NCBI GenBank assembly: GCA_035541475.1
Contig: DATKND010000172.1
Location: forward strand, 35,059 to 99,058
Length of the DNA stretch: 64,000 nucleotides
Source of the DNA: DASUFZ01 sp035541475
GTDB lineage: Bacteria > Myxococcota_A > UBA9160 > SMWR01
Direction: 5' to 3'
Within the stretch, counting starts at the first letter, position 1; each line of letters starts with the position of its first letter. Below, piece after piece: positions 1 to 8,834 of the stretch. A program made the position numbers and the translations under genes. The notes under the pieces were generated by a model. That model saw only the letters and a list, made by a program, of their open reading frames with translations, was not told the origin of the DNA and made no database searches.

Positions 1-1
1 C

Positions 2-340
2 CTGGTCGGCGGACTCACGGGCGTCGTCACCGGCTACGCGCTGACCCTGTGGATGGCCAACAACTGGCAGATCATGCTCGGCGGCAAGCCCTTCTCGTCG
101 ATCCCGCCGTACACGATCATCGCCTTCGAGCTGACCATCCTCTTCGGCGGCCTGATGACGTTCTTCGGCCTGCTGGTCGTCGGCCGCCTGCCGTCGTTCC
201 GCTCGCACAAGGGCTACAGCGCGCGCTTTTCGGCGGAGGACTTCGGCCTCGTGGTGCGCTGCCGCGAGCGCGACGTGGCGGAGATCGACGGGCTCCTGCG
301 CGAGCACCACGCGACGGAGGTCAGCCTTGTCGAGGCATAG
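2..340 (+). CDS. actD: ActD, alternative complex III membrane subunit (DUF3341), C-terminal part
   Basis: The reading frame is open from the first bases, so the gene starts before the window; 112 residues are visible. They show two membrane segments (about residues 1-18 and 35-60 of the visible part) joined by a short loop, then a small soluble tail rich in charged residues. This layout fits ActD, which in known alternative complex III helps anchor the quinol-oxidising complex that replaces cytochrome bc1. The assignment leans on the two genes that follow, ActE and ActF, in the canonical order. The stop overlaps the ActE start by 14 bases. Confidence 0.8.
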   Translation: MVGGLTGVVTGYALTLWMANNWQIMLGGKPFSSIPPYTIIAFELTILFGGLMTFFGLLVVGRLPSFRSHKGYSARFSAEDFGLVVRCRERDVAEIDGLLREHHATEVSLVEA

Positions 341-902
341 GCTCGGCCACTCGCTCTTCACGCTGACGGCCTTCCTGCTCTGCGGCAGCGTGGGCTGCTG
401 GGAGCAGTGGTCCGACACCTGGTTCCCGCAGATGAAGAAGCAGAAGTCGATCCAGGCGTTCGAGGCGCTGGACTTCCAGGGCCAGGTCGCGCCGATGTCG
501 CCGCCCGAGGGCGCTGTGCCGGTGAACGCGGGCCAGGCGCCGATCACGCCGACCGACGAGGCCGCCGCGGACGCGGTGCAGAACCCGGTGCCGATGTCGC
601 TCGCCTCGCTCGAGGACGGCCGCCTGCTCTTCAACCGCTACTGCGCCGCCTGCCACGGCAAGCAGGGGCTCGGCGACGGGCCGGTCTCGATGACGAGCCC
701 GCAGCAGGGTCCCTTCGCCGGCGTGCTCCCGATCGCGGGGCCCGCGAGCATCGCGAAGATCCGCAGCGACGGACACATCTTTGCGACGATCCGCTACGGA
801 CGCCGCCGCATGCCGTCCTACCAGCGCATCCCCGAGGAGGGCCGCTGGGACATCATCAACTACGTCCGATACCTGAACGGCCAGAAGGGAGTCGCGCAGT
901 GA
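327..902 (+). CDS. actE: ActE, monohaem cytochrome c of alternative complex III
   Basis: A 191-residue protein with a hydrophobic N-terminus ending in a lipobox-like GSVGC around residue 24, so probably exported and lipid-anchored. One haem-binding CAACH motif lies at residues 106-110 and a likely axial Met at about 162 in RRRMPSYQ. In the family ActE carries electrons from quinol oxidation toward a terminal acceptor. The start is TTG inside the end of actD; no better ATG or GTG keeps the signal sequence. The stop overlaps the GTG of actF as GTGA, so the genes are translationally coupled. Confidence 0.88.
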   Translation: MSRHRLGHSLFTLTAFLLCGSVGCWEQWSDTWFPQMKKQKSIQAFEALDFQGQVAPMSPPEGAVPVNAGQAPITPTDEAAADAVQNPVPMSLASLEDGRLLFNRYCAACHGKQGLGDGPVSMTSPQQGPFAGVLPIAGPASIAKIRSDGHIFATIRYGRRRMPSYQRIPEEGRWDIINYVRYLNGQKGVAQ

Positions 903-2176
903 GCGCCGAGGCCCCCCGACTCGTGGCGAACCCGCGCGAGCTGCCGGGCGCGCTCGTCGCGGTCTGCATCGCGCTGATGCTGGTGGGCGCGGCCTGCTTC
1001 GCGCTCGGCCTCTCGAGCGACCCGGCGACGGCCTGGCGCGCCTTCCACGTGAACTTCCTCTACTTCGGCAACATCGCGCAGGCGGCCGTGGTGGTGGCCT
1101 GTGCGCTCGTCATCGTCGGCGCGCGCTGGGCCGGTCCGATCCGGCACATCGCCGAGGGGCTCGGCGCCTGGGTGCCGATCTCGGTCGTGCTCTTCCTCGT
1201 CGACAGTCTCTTCGGCCGCGAGTACATCTACACCAATTGGTTGCACAACCCGCCGCCCGGCAAGGAGTTCTGGCTGTCCTTCCCGCGCGTGTTCTGGACC
1301 GACCTCGCGCTGCTCGTCGTCGGCGCGCTGCTGACCCTCGTCTACCTGCGCGCCTCGTTCCGCCCGACGCTTGCCGGCGCCGCGGAGCGGGCCCCGCGCG
1401 CGAAGGGCCTGTTCGAGAGCTGGACCGCGGGCTGGCGCGGCGACGAGGTCGAGCGCGCGGAGTCGGAGCGCCGCATCAAGGTGCTGGCCCCGATCATCTG
1501 CCTCTTCTACGCCTTCGGCTTGAGCTTCATCGCCTTCGACCAGGTGATGTCGCTGACGCCGACCTGGTTCTCGAACATCTTCGGCTGGTACTACCTGTGG
1601 GGCGGCTTCCTGTCGGCCGTCGCCGCGACGGCGCTGATCAGCGTGCTGCTGCGCGCGACGTCGCCGGGCTGGGACGCGCAGATCACGCGGGCGCGCATGC
1701 ACGACCTCGGGAAGATGATCTTCGCGTTCTCGATCTTCTGGATGTACCTGTTCTTCGCGCAGTACATCGTGATCTGGTACGGCAACCTGCCCGAGGAGAC
1801 GCAGTTCTTCCGCATGCGCCTCGGCACGGGCTTCCTGCAGGACACCTGGACCTTCGTGCTCTCCCGCTTCGACGAGCCGTATGTGAGGCTCTCGCTCACC
1901 GCCTGGATCGGCTGCTGGTGGATTCCCTTCTGGGTGCTCCTCGGGCAGACGCCGAAGAAGACCCCGGCGATCCTCGGCGGCGTCGCGGCCGCGGTGCTGA
2001 CGGGCTTCTGGCTCGAGCGCAACGCGCTGGTCTGGCCGTCGCTCGTGCCGGCGAACGGAATGGCCTGGCTCGGCCTCGTGCAGCTCGGCATCGGCGCGGG
2101 CTTCCTCGGCGCCTTCGCGCTGGTCTTCCTGATCTTCAGCCGCGTATTCCCGTCGCTGCCGCTCCCGCGTCACTAG
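899..2176 (+). CDS. actF: ActF, integral membrane subunit of alternative complex III
   Basis: A polytopic protein of 425 residues with about ten hydrophobic segments, matching the size of ActF, the shorter NrfD-like membrane subunit of alternative complex III. A polar linker at about residues 155-185 splits the helices into two blocks. The GTG start at 899 shares GTGA with the actE stop; the frame stays open further upstream, but that part runs antisense-like over actE and has no membrane character. It is the last gene of the complex here; the usual downstream cytochrome oxidase genes are absent. Confidence 0.87.
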   Translation: MSAEAPRLVANPRELPGALVAVCIALMLVGAACFALGLSSDPATAWRAFHVNFLYFGNIAQAAVVVACALVIVGARWAGPIRHIAEGLGAWVPISVVLFLVDSLFGREYIYTNWLHNPPPGKEFWLSFPRVFWTDLALLVVGALLTLVYLRASFRPTLAGAAERAPRAKGLFESWTAGWRGDEVERAESERRIKVLAPIICLFYAFGLSFIAFDQVMSLTPTWFSNIFGWYYLWGGFLSAVAATALISVLLRATSPGWDAQITRARMHDLGKMIFAFSIFWMYLFFAQYIVIWYGNLPEETQFFRMRLGTGFLQDTWTFVLSRFDEPYVRLSLTAWIGCWWIPFWVLLGQTPKKTPAILGGVAAAVLTGFWLERNALVWPSLVPANGMAWLGLVQLGIGAGFLGAFALVFLIFSRVFPSLPLPRH

Positions 2177-2199
2177 CGCCGTCCGCTAGCCTCGCGTTC

Positions 2200-3600
2200 G
2201 TGGAAGACGTGGACGCCGCGCACCAGGCGCTGTCGTTTCCCCTGCGCGGTCACGCGGGGCCCGTCGTGCTCGACGCGCGCGGCGTGCACCACCCGCTGTC
2301 GGCGCGCGGGGGGCGCACCTTCACGCCCTACGAGGACCTCGTCCACCTGACGCTCTCGCGCCGCGCGCTCTGGATCGGAGCGCGCCGCGACGTGGCCGTA
2401 CTGCCGCGCAAGGCCTTCGTGCGCGCCGACGCGCCCGAGGCGCTCGCGCACGCGCTGCTCGAGAAGCTGACGGATCGGCCCGGCTCGCGCGCGCAGCTCG
2501 CGCGCATGGCGGAGATCGAGGAGCGCGCGCGCGCCTGCCCTCCGTCGTACGCGACCTGGGGGCTCGCGATCCTGTGCGTCGTCGTGTACGCGCTCCAGCT
2601 CTCGCTCGGCCACGACGTCTACATCGTCGGGCACATGAGCCCTCCGCTCGTGGCCGACGGCGACGCCTGGCGGCTCGTGACCGCGAACCTGCTGCACGAC
2701 GACACCATGCTGCCGTTCCACATCCACATCGTGATGAACCTGCTCGGGCTGCTGACCTTCGGGTCGCTCTGCGAGCGACCGCTCGGCGCCGCACGCACGC
2801 TCGCCGTGATGGGAGTCTCGGGCCTCGCGGCGATGACCGCGTGCGCCTGGCAGTCGCTGCCCGTCGTCGGTGTCTCGGGGGTAGTCTTCGGCCTCGTCGG
2901 CGCGGTCACCTGGCTCGAGCTCTTCCGCGCCGGGTCGCTGCCCGCGTGGTGGCGCGTCCCGCGGCGCCCGCTCTACACGATGCTCGCGGTCTCGTTCCTG
3001 CTCGGCGCACTGATCCCCTTCATCGCGGGCGCGGCGCACGTGGCGGGCTTCGCCGCCGGCGCGCTCGTCGCGGCGCTGCTGTCGGATCGGGATCTGCGGG
3101 TCCGCAGCGCGCCGGCGCCGGTGCGCGCGCTCGCAGCGCTCGTCATCGCCGCGACCGTGGCGGGAATCGCGGCGGCGGCGTCGCAGCTGATGGCGCCCGG
3201 TGACTTCGGCGCGCGTCACCTCGCGCGCATCGCCACCTTGCGCGGGATCTCGCCGGAAGAGCTGAACAACCAGGCCTGGTTCGTCGCGATCGACGACGCT
3301 TCCTCGCGCGAGAAGCTCCTCGCGGCATTGTCGCTGGCCGAGCGCGCCGTGCGCGAGACCGACCGCCGCGAGCCGACCATCCTCGACACCCTGGCCGAGC
3401 TCCAGTTCCTGACGGGCGAGAAGGACGCCGCCGTCGCGACGATCGAGGAGGCGATGGCGCTCGCGCCGAGCGAGCCCTACTACGCCGAGCAGCGACGGCG
3501 CTTCCTCGGCGAGCGGAAGGACCGGCCGGAGTACACGGACCCGTACCCGCGCGCGCCGCAGCCGCCCGCGCCCGCGCAGGGCAACGAGGTCACGGCGTGA
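2200..3600 (+). CDS. Rhomboid-family intramembrane serine protease with cytoplasmic-type N- and C-extensions
   Basis: A 466-residue protein. Residues 1-110 are soluble, 120-300 form the rhomboid membrane core, and 330-466 form a helical TPR-like tail (TILDTLAELQFLTGEKDAAV). The core shows the expected HIHIVMNL segment, the catalytic serine in GVSGVVFG and the catalytic histidine in GAAHVAGFAAG, so it should be an active intramembrane protease. GTG 23 bases after the actF stop is the only sensible start. It lies on the same strand as the ActDEF genes and may be cotranscribed. Its stop overlaps the convergent gene by 11 bases. The substrate is unknown. Confidence 0.8.
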   Translation: MEDVDAAHQALSFPLRGHAGPVVLDARGVHHPLSARGGRTFTPYEDLVHLTLSRRALWIGARRDVAVLPRKAFVRADAPEALAHALLEKLTDRPGSRAQLARMAEIEERARACPPSYATWGLAILCVVVYALQLSLGHDVYIVGHMSPPLVADGDAWRLVTANLLHDDTMLPFHIHIVMNLLGLLTFGSLCERPLGAARTLAVMGVSGLAAMTACAWQSLPVVGVSGVVFGLVGAVTWLELFRAGSLPAWWRVPRRPLYTMLAVSFLLGALIPFIAGAAHVAGFAAGALVAALLSDRDLRVRSAPAPVRALAALVIAATVAGIAAAASQLMAPGDFGARHLARIATLRGISPEELNNQAWFVAIDDASSREKLLAALSLAERAVRETDRREPTILDTLAELQFLTGEKDAAVATIEEAMALAPSEPYYAEQRRRFLGERKDRPEYTDPYPRAPQPPAPAQGNEVTA

Positions 3601-4570
3601 TCTCCTCCCCATCGTCCGGGACGACGATCCGCCCCGCGAAGGCATCGTCGACCTGCGAGGTGATCTGGAAGGCGAAAACGGGAGGCGGCCACAGCCGCAC
3701 GAGCACCAGGGTCTCGGTGCCGGCGCGATGCGCCAGCACGCCCGACTGCGCGACGGAGGTCCAGAGCGCCGCCTCGTGGCGCAATCTCTCGGGATCGGCC
3801 TCGACACCGAACTCCTTCACCTGCTCCGGTGTCGGCAGCATCACCGCCTCGTGGAGCCAGAGCTGCGCGCCGCGCGCCTCGCGCGCGAGCGCGTCCGGGG
3901 CGAAGCCGACGCTCGAGACGAGCGCGCTGCGACCGCGCCACTCCGCGCGCCACGCGAGCGCCGGCACCGGCCCGCCGGGCAACGCGCCCGCGCGCAGCGT
4001 CAGCTCGTCCTGCGCGAGCGTGAAGCCGTCGTCGACGTCGTGGGCCTCGAGGCCCGGCGGCTCGCCCGCGATGCCGAGCGCGCCCCAGAGCGAGCGGCCG
4101 GAGCTTCGGAGCGCCGACTCGAGCTCGCGCGTGAGCGCGGCCGTGCCCGGCGGACCGTAGAGCCGCAGCGGTGTCGTCTCGCCCGTCTGCCAGCGCGCCG
4201 CGAGCAAGTCGTCGAGTCCGACCGCGTTCTCGGGGAGCCCGCTCGAGAGCAGCACGATCCCCGGCTGTGTCACCGGGAGCTTCGCGGCGCGCAGCCCTTC
4301 GGCGACGCCGCGGCCGGCGTCGACCAGCACGACGTCCTTTCCGGCCGCCAGCGCCACCGCGGGTCCGCGCCGATTCGGGTCCGGGTGCGGGCCGCCGCTG
4401 CCGAGCACGATGACGGTCAGGCGCTCGAACTCGCGCGGGTCGAGCGGCACGACGCCCGCGGCGACGCGGTCGAAGCGCCAGGCCGCGCAGGTCAGCGCCC
4501 AGCACGCCGCCACGACGGCGAAGGCGATCCCGATCCCGACCAGGCGGACGCTCGACGGGCCGGAAGTCAC
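3590..4570 (-). CDS. Membrane-anchored metallo-beta-lactamase-fold protein lacking the metal site
   Basis: A 326-residue protein with one N-terminal membrane segment (about residues 8-28), then a domain that opens like RNase Z-type metallo-beta-lactamases (VIVLGSGGPHPDPNRRGPA, then VVLVDAGRGV). Where active members carry HxHxDH after the second strand, this protein reads LLSSGLPENAVGLDDL, so every metal-binding histidine of that motif is lost. Later family landmarks (LYGPPGT, LWLHEAV) remain. It probably keeps the fold but not hydrolase activity. The GTG start overlaps the purU stop as GTGA, so it is coupled to purU. The role is unknown. Confidence 0.72.
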   Translation of the reverse strand: MTSGPSSVRLVGIGIAFAVVAACWALTCAAWRFDRVAAGVVPLDPREFERLTVIVLGSGGPHPDPNRRGPAVALAAGKDVVLVDAGRGVAEGLRAAKLPVTQPGIVLLSSGLPENAVGLDDLLAARWQTGETTPLRLYGPPGTAALTRELESALRSSGRSLWGALGIAGEPPGLEAHDVDDGFTLAQDELTLRAGALPGGPVPALAWRAEWRGRSALVSSVGFAPDALAREARGAQLWLHEAVMLPTPEQVKEFGVEADPERLRHEAALWTSVAQSGVLAHRAGTETLVLVRLWPPPVFAFQITSQVDDAFAGRIVVPDDGEEITP

Positions 4571-5427
4571 GAGAAGACGACGGTCTTGTTGCCGTAGACG
4601 AGCACGCGGTCGTCGAGGTGCCAACGCACCGCGCGCGAGAGCACCGCGCGCTCGACGTCGCGGCCCAGGCGCACCAGGTCGTCGACGGTGTCGCGGTGCG
4701 AGGCGCGGATCACGTCCTGCTCGATGATCGGGCCCTCGTCGAGGTCCTTCGTCGCGTAGTGCGCGGTCGCGCCGATCAGCTTGACGCCGCGCGCGTGCGC
4801 CTGGTGGTAGGGCCGACCGCCGCTGAAGGCCGGCAGGAAGGAGTGGTGGATGTTGATGATGCGGCCGTGGTAGCGCTCCACGAACTGCGGCGAGAGCACC
4901 TGCATGTAGCGGGCGAGCACGACGAGGTCGACGCGCAGCTCGTCGAGCAGCGCCTGCTCCGCCTCCTCCTGGCGTCGCTTGCTCTCGGTGGTGATCTCGA
5001 AGACGCGGTACGCGATTCCGAAATGGCGCGCGACCGGCTCGAGCTCCGGGTGGTTGCTCACGACCAGCGGGATGTCGCAGTCGAGCTCACCCGCGCGGTG
5101 GCGGAGCAGCAGGTCGTACAGACAGTGGTCGGTCTTCGAGACGAAGATCGCCATGCGCTTGCGCGCGTCGGCGTACGCGAGGCGCCAGTCCATGCGCAGC
5201 CTCTCCGCCACCTCGCGGATCGCCTGCTCGAGCGCAGTGCGATCGGTGCGCAGCTCCGCGAGGTCGAAGCGGATGCGCTGGAAGAAGACGCCCGCGCGCG
5301 CGTCGGTGTGCTGGTCGGCGTCGAGGATGTTCGCGCCGTGGCCGTAGAGCAGTTGCGCGAGCGCCGCGACGATCCCGCGCTGATCGGGGCACGAGACGAG
5401 CAGGGTGGCGGTCCGGGGCGCCGGCAT
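4567..5427 (-). CDS. purU: Formyltetrahydrofolate deformylase
   Basis: PurU hydrolyses 10-formyl-tetrahydrofolate to formate and tetrahydrofolate, balancing the one-carbon pool in the cytoplasm. The 286 residues split into an N-terminal ACT regulatory domain (about 5-85) and a formyltransferase-like catalytic domain (about 90-286). The catalytic Asn-His pair lies in IINIHHSFLPAF and the Asp in KDLDEGPIIEQDV. The length is normal for the family. No clear ribosome-binding site precedes the ATG. A strong intrinsic terminator ends 16 bases upstream, so transcription must read through it or start within it. Confidence 0.95.
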   Translation of the reverse strand: MPAPRTATLLVSCPDQRGIVAALAQLLYGHGANILDADQHTDARAGVFFQRIRFDLAELRTDRTALEQAIREVAERLRMDWRLAYADARKRMAIFVSKTDHCLYDLLLRHRAGELDCDIPLVVSNHPELEPVARHFGIAYRVFEITTESKRRQEEAEQALLDELRVDLVVLARYMQVLSPQFVERYHGRIINIHHSFLPAFSGGRPYHQAHARGVKLIGATAHYATKDLDEGPIIEQDVIRASHRDTVDDLVRLGRDVERAVLSRAVRWHLDDRVLVYGNKTVVFS

Positions 5428-5443
5428 GGACGCGCGATTCTAG

Positions 5444-5507
5444 AAAAAAGAGGCCCCGAGAGCGGGCGATTCGCCCTTTCGCGGCTACGGCAACCGCGCT
5501 CTCGGGG
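5444..5507 (-). terminator. Intrinsic terminator immediately upstream of purU
   Basis: On the minus strand CCCCGAGAGCG pairs perfectly with CGCTCTCGGGG (11 bp); the 32-base loop can itself form two small hairpins (GCGG...CCGC and GGGCG...CGCCC). A run of six T follows two bases later. It stands between an upstream leader and purU and leaves no room for a separate purU promoter, so it may act as an attenuator. Confidence 0.75.
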
Positions 5508-5570
5508 CGGTGGCGCTGGGGACCAAATCGCGTCCCGGATCACGCCGAGAAGAATCGATTCGGCGTGGCG

Positions 5571-5615
5571 CTAGGACGCCGCCACCTCACTCGCCGTAGT
5601 ACATGCATGTTGCAC
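5571..5615 (-). other. Candidate 14-codon leader reading frame before purU
   Basis: A GTG follows a perfect Shine-Dalgarno sequence (GGAGGTGAT, complement of 5619-5627) by seven bases and opens a frame reading MQHACTTASEVAAS before TAG. A second possible frame of 22 codons, rich in arginine, starts at ATG 5608 and stops at 5540. The stop of the first frame lies just before an 8-bp dyad (5541-5548 with 5560-5567). No conservation data are available, so translation is inferred from the ribosome-binding site alone. Confidence 0.3.
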
Positions 5616-6050
5616 CGAATCACCTCCGTCCCGGCGTGGAGTACATCCAGCGAGGCCCAGACCCCGCTTCGGCCCGTCTCAGGGTGGTCGCCGATCCCGC
5701 CCCTATCGGGTCGCCCCACGGTCGGTCCCGACGTGGAAACCGTCGCAGGACTCGGGGGCGAGTGAAGCCCCCTCGCCGAGCAAGTTATCAAACCTCTTCG
5801 AGGCGCAAGCGAGCCGCGACTGTGACCGGGCGCACGGACGCGCCGGGCGGGTCGCGTCAGTCTCCGCATGCCGCGCGGGCCGCGCCGCGAGCTCCCGTCC
5901 AGCGGAGGGTCCGCGGACGTCATCCCGTCCGAGCTCGCGGCGGGTCCGCGCGGTCGCCCGCCTCTCGCCGATCTTCGCACGCCGAAGGGCCGTCTCGCGG
6001 CTGCGTCGCGGTGGTCGCCCCCAGGGCTCACCCATAGAATGGGGCGCCGG

Positions 6051-7667
6051 ATGAGCGCGCCCACCGCGAATCGCGACCCGCTGACCCCGCTCGCGCTGCT
6101 CGAGCGCACCCTGCGCGTCTTCCCCGACCAGACGGCCGTCGTCCACGGCGACGCGCGCTGGACCTGGCGCGAGTTCTCGGAGCTCTGCGGGCGATTCGCT
6201 GCGGGTCTGGCACGCGCAGGCGTAGGTCCGGGGGATCGCGTCGCGGTGCTCGCGCCGAACGTCCCCGCGCTGCTCGCCGCGCACTTCGCCGTCCCGCGCC
6301 TGCGCGCGGCGCTCGTCGCGATCAACACGCGGCTCTCGCCCGCGGAGGTCGGCTACATCCTCGATCACTGCGGGGCGGAGGTCGTGCTCGTCGACCCGGA
6401 GCTCGCGCCGCGCGTGGCCGAGGCGCCGGGCGGCCTCGCCGCGCGGCCGCTGCTGGTGAACCTCGAGGATCCGGAGTCCGGAGTGGTCGGGCGCCCGCTC
6501 GCGGGCCCCTCGTTCGCGGAGCTGATCGGCGGCGCGACCCCGCTCTCGATGCAGGCCGGCGTCGACGACGAAGAGCGCGTGCTCGCGATCAACTACACGT
6601 CGGGCACGACCGGCCGCCCGAAGGGCGTGATGTACACGCACCGCGGCGCGACGCTCAACGCGCTCGGCGAGATCATCGTCCACCGGCTGACGCGCGACTC
6701 GGTCTTTCTGTGGACCTTGCCGCTCTTCCACTGCAACGGCTGGTGCTTCCCGTGGGCTGTGACCGCGACCGGCGGCGCGCACGTGATGCTGCGCGCGCTC
6801 GAGCCGGCGCGCATCATCGCGCTGATCCGCGAGCACCGCGTTACGCACTTCAACGGCGCGCCGACCGTGCTCCTGATGATCGCCGAGGCGCCCGAGGCGC
6901 GCGGCGTCCGCTTCGACCCGCGCGTGCGCGTCGCGACCGGCGGCTCGCCGCCCTCGCCGACGATCCTCGCGCGCATGGACGCGATGGGGGTCGAGGTCAC
7001 GCACCTCTACGGGCTCACCGAGACCTACGGCCCGCACGTGATCTGCGAGCTCCAGCGCGGCTGGGAGGGGCTCCCGCCCGAGCAGCGCGCGCGCGTGATG
7101 GCGCGCCAGGGCGTGCCGATGCACGTGACGACGCATTGTCGCGTCGTCGACGCCGAGCTGCGCGACGTCCCCGCCGACGGCGAGACCATGGGCGAGGTGG
7201 TCATGCGCGGAAACAACGTGATGAAGGGCTACTACGAGGATCCGGAGGCGACCGCGCAGGCCTTCGCCGGCGGCTGGTTCCACTCCGGCGACCTCGGCGT
7301 GATGCATGCGGACGGCTACATCGAGCTGCGCGACCGCAAGAAGGACATCATCATCAGCGGCGGCGAGAACATCTCGACCATCGAGGTGGAGCACACGCTG
7401 GTCCAGCATCCGGCCGTGCTCGAATGCGCGGTGGTCTCCATGCCGCACGAGAAGTGGGGCGAGGTGCCGAAGGCCTTCGTCTCGCTGCGCTCCGGCCGGA
7501 GCGCCAGCGAGCAGGAGCTGATCGACTTCTGCCGCGGCCGGCTCGCGCACTTCAAGTGCCCGAAGTCAATCGAGTTCGGCGAGCTGCCGAAGACGTCCAC
7601 CGGCAAGATCCAGAAGTTCGTGCTGCGCGAGAAGGCCTGGGCCGGGACGGGTCGGCGCATCCAGTAG
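6051..7667 (+). CDS. Acyl-CoA synthetase (AMP-forming), medium/long-chain or DmdB-like
   Basis: A 538-residue adenylate-forming enzyme that activates a carboxylic acid as acyl-AMP and transfers it to CoA. It has the AMP-binding loop YTSGTTGRPKGVMYTHRG (about residue 181), the A5 region YGLTETYGP, the hinge region SGDLGVMHADGYIELRDRKK followed by GGENIS (about 408-440) and the C-terminal catalytic lysine in PKTSTGKIQKF (about 519). The overall pattern resembles the fatty-acyl or methylmercaptopropionyl-CoA ligase group; the substrate cannot be read from sequence. ATG 6051 is preferred; ATG 6039 is also in frame. Confidence 0.88.
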   Translation: MSAPTANRDPLTPLALLERTLRVFPDQTAVVHGDARWTWREFSELCGRFAAGLARAGVGPGDRVAVLAPNVPALLAAHFAVPRLRAALVAINTRLSPAEVGYILDHCGAEVVLVDPELAPRVAEAPGGLAARPLLVNLEDPESGVVGRPLAGPSFAELIGGATPLSMQAGVDDEERVLAINYTSGTTGRPKGVMYTHRGATLNALGEIIVHRLTRDSVFLWTLPLFHCNGWCFPWAVTATGGAHVMLRALEPARIIALIREHRVTHFNGAPTVLLMIAEAPEARGVRFDPRVRVATGGSPPSPTILARMDAMGVEVTHLYGLTETYGPHVICELQRGWEGLPPEQRARVMARQGVPMHVTTHCRVVDAELRDVPADGETMGEVVMRGNNVMKGYYEDPEATAQAFAGGWFHSGDLGVMHADGYIELRDRKKDIIISGGENISTIEVEHTLVQHPAVLECAVVSMPHEKWGEVPKAFVSLRSGRSASEQELIDFCRGRLAHFKCPKSIEFGELPKTSTGKIQKFVLREKAWAGTGRRIQ

Positions 7668-7707
7668 CGCCCTCCGCTCGCGGGGTCGGACGAACGAGGA
7701 GGTCCGG

Positions 7708-8799
7708 GTGCGGATCGTCAACGTGGTGGGCGCGCGCCCGAACCTGATGAAGATCGCGCCCCTGATGGACGCCTACGCGCGCGCACCCGAGATCGAGCCG
7801 CTGCTCGTCCACACCGGGCAGCACTACGACGCCAACATGAGCGAGCTCTTCTTCCGACAGCTCGGCATCCCGGAGCCCCACCTCAACCTCGAAGTCGGCA
7901 GCGCCTCGCACGCCGTGCAGACCGCCGAGATCATGAAGGCCTTCGAGCCGGTCGTGCTCGAGCGGCGTCCCGACGCGGTGCTGGTGGTCGGCGACGTGAA
8001 CAGCACGATCGCCTGCGGGCTCGTGGCCGTGAAGCTCGGCGTCCGGCTGGTGCACGTCGAGGCCGGCCTGCGGAGCTTCGACCGCGACATGCCGGAGGAG
8101 ATCAACCGCGTGCTGACCGACGCGATCAGCGATCTGCTCTTCTGCACGGAGCAGAGCGGCGTCGACAATCTGCGCCGCGAGGGCGTCGCGGAGCGGAAGA
8201 TCCACCTGGTCGGCAACGTGATGATCGACACCTTGATGCGACACCGCGAGCGCGCGGAGGCGTCTCCGATCCTCGAGAGCCTGCGACTCGAGGCGCGCGG
8301 CTACGCGGTGCTGACCTTGCACCGGCCCTCGAACGTCGACGATCCCGCCGTGCTCGCGAAGCTCCTCGACGTGGTGGAGGGAGTGCTCGCGGATCAGGTC
8401 CTGGTCTTTCCCGTGCACCCGCGCACGCGCGCGAAGCTCGCGCACCACGGGCTCTCGGCGCGCATCGCCGGGAACCCGCGGCTGCGGCTCGTCGACCCGC
8501 TCGGCTACCTCGACTTCTTGAAGCTGATGGCGCACGCGCGCGTCGTGCTGACGGACTCGGGCGGCATCCAGGAGGAGACGACGATCCTCGGCGTCCCGTG
8601 CCTCACCTTGCGCGAGAACACCGAGCGACCGGTGACGGTCGAGGTCGGCACCAATCGGCTGGTCGGCCAGCAGCCCGAGCGGATCCTCGCGGCCTACCGC
8701 GACGTCATGGCGGGCCGCGGCGCGCCGGGTCGCACGCCGCCGCTCTGGGACGGCAGCGCGTCGGCGCGCATCGTCGAGGTGCTGCGCCAGGCGCTCTAG
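7708..8799 (+). CDS. wecB: UDP-N-acetylglucosamine 2-epimerase (non-hydrolysing)
   Basis: A 363-residue enzyme that converts UDP-GlcNAc to UDP-ManNAc for surface polysaccharide. It begins with the family signature VVGARPNLMKIAPLM, then LLVHTGQHYDANMS, HVEAGLRSFD with the catalytic acidic residues, VLTLHRPSNVD, and the UDP-binding block LTDSGGIQEETTILGVPCLTLRENTERP. It is full length. GTG 7708 has a strong ribosome-binding site GAGGAGG seven bases upstream. No glycan cluster surrounds it, so it may serve lipopolysaccharide or exopolysaccharide encoded elsewhere. Confidence 0.93.
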   Translation: MRIVNVVGARPNLMKIAPLMDAYARAPEIEPLLVHTGQHYDANMSELFFRQLGIPEPHLNLEVGSASHAVQTAEIMKAFEPVVLERRPDAVLVVGDVNSTIACGLVAVKLGVRLVHVEAGLRSFDRDMPEEINRVLTDAISDLLFCTEQSGVDNLRREGVAERKIHLVGNVMIDTLMRHRERAEASPILESLRLEARGYAVLTLHRPSNVDDPAVLAKLLDVVEGVLADQVLVFPVHPRTRAKLAHHGLSARIAGNPRLRLVDPLGYLDFLKLMAHARVVLTDSGGIQEETTILGVPCLTLRENTERPVTVEVGTNRLVGQQPERILAAYRDVMAGRGAPGRTPPLWDGSASARIVEVLRQAL

Positions 8800-8834
8800 C
8801 GGGCGGAGGTCGCCCCCCGACCGATCGTGCTCGC

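Larger units (their letters stand above)
5428..6050. other. Gene-poor 620-base region: purU leader and upstream region of the CoA ligase
   Basis: No protein gene of ordinary size is supported here. On the minus strand it holds the terminator, the candidate leader frame, an 8-bp dyad CACGCCGA/TCGGCGTG and a GC hairpin at about 5747-5785. I compared it by eye with tmRNA, RNase P RNA, 4.5S RNA and the glycine, SAM and cobalamin riboswitches and found none of their signature sequences. The part from 5790 to 6038 shows nothing I can name beyond being upstream of the divergent CoA ligase. Confidence 0.5.

Noticed and set aside
5430..5800. Possible tmRNA, RNase P RNA, 6S RNA or known riboswitch before purU
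   Set aside because: None of the signature sequences of these RNAs could be found by eye; kept only as an unassigned leader.
5540..6328. Minus-strand frame of 262 codons upstream of purU
   Set aside because: Most of it is antisense to the CoA ligase and its upstream region, and it passes through the leader dyad; no domain.
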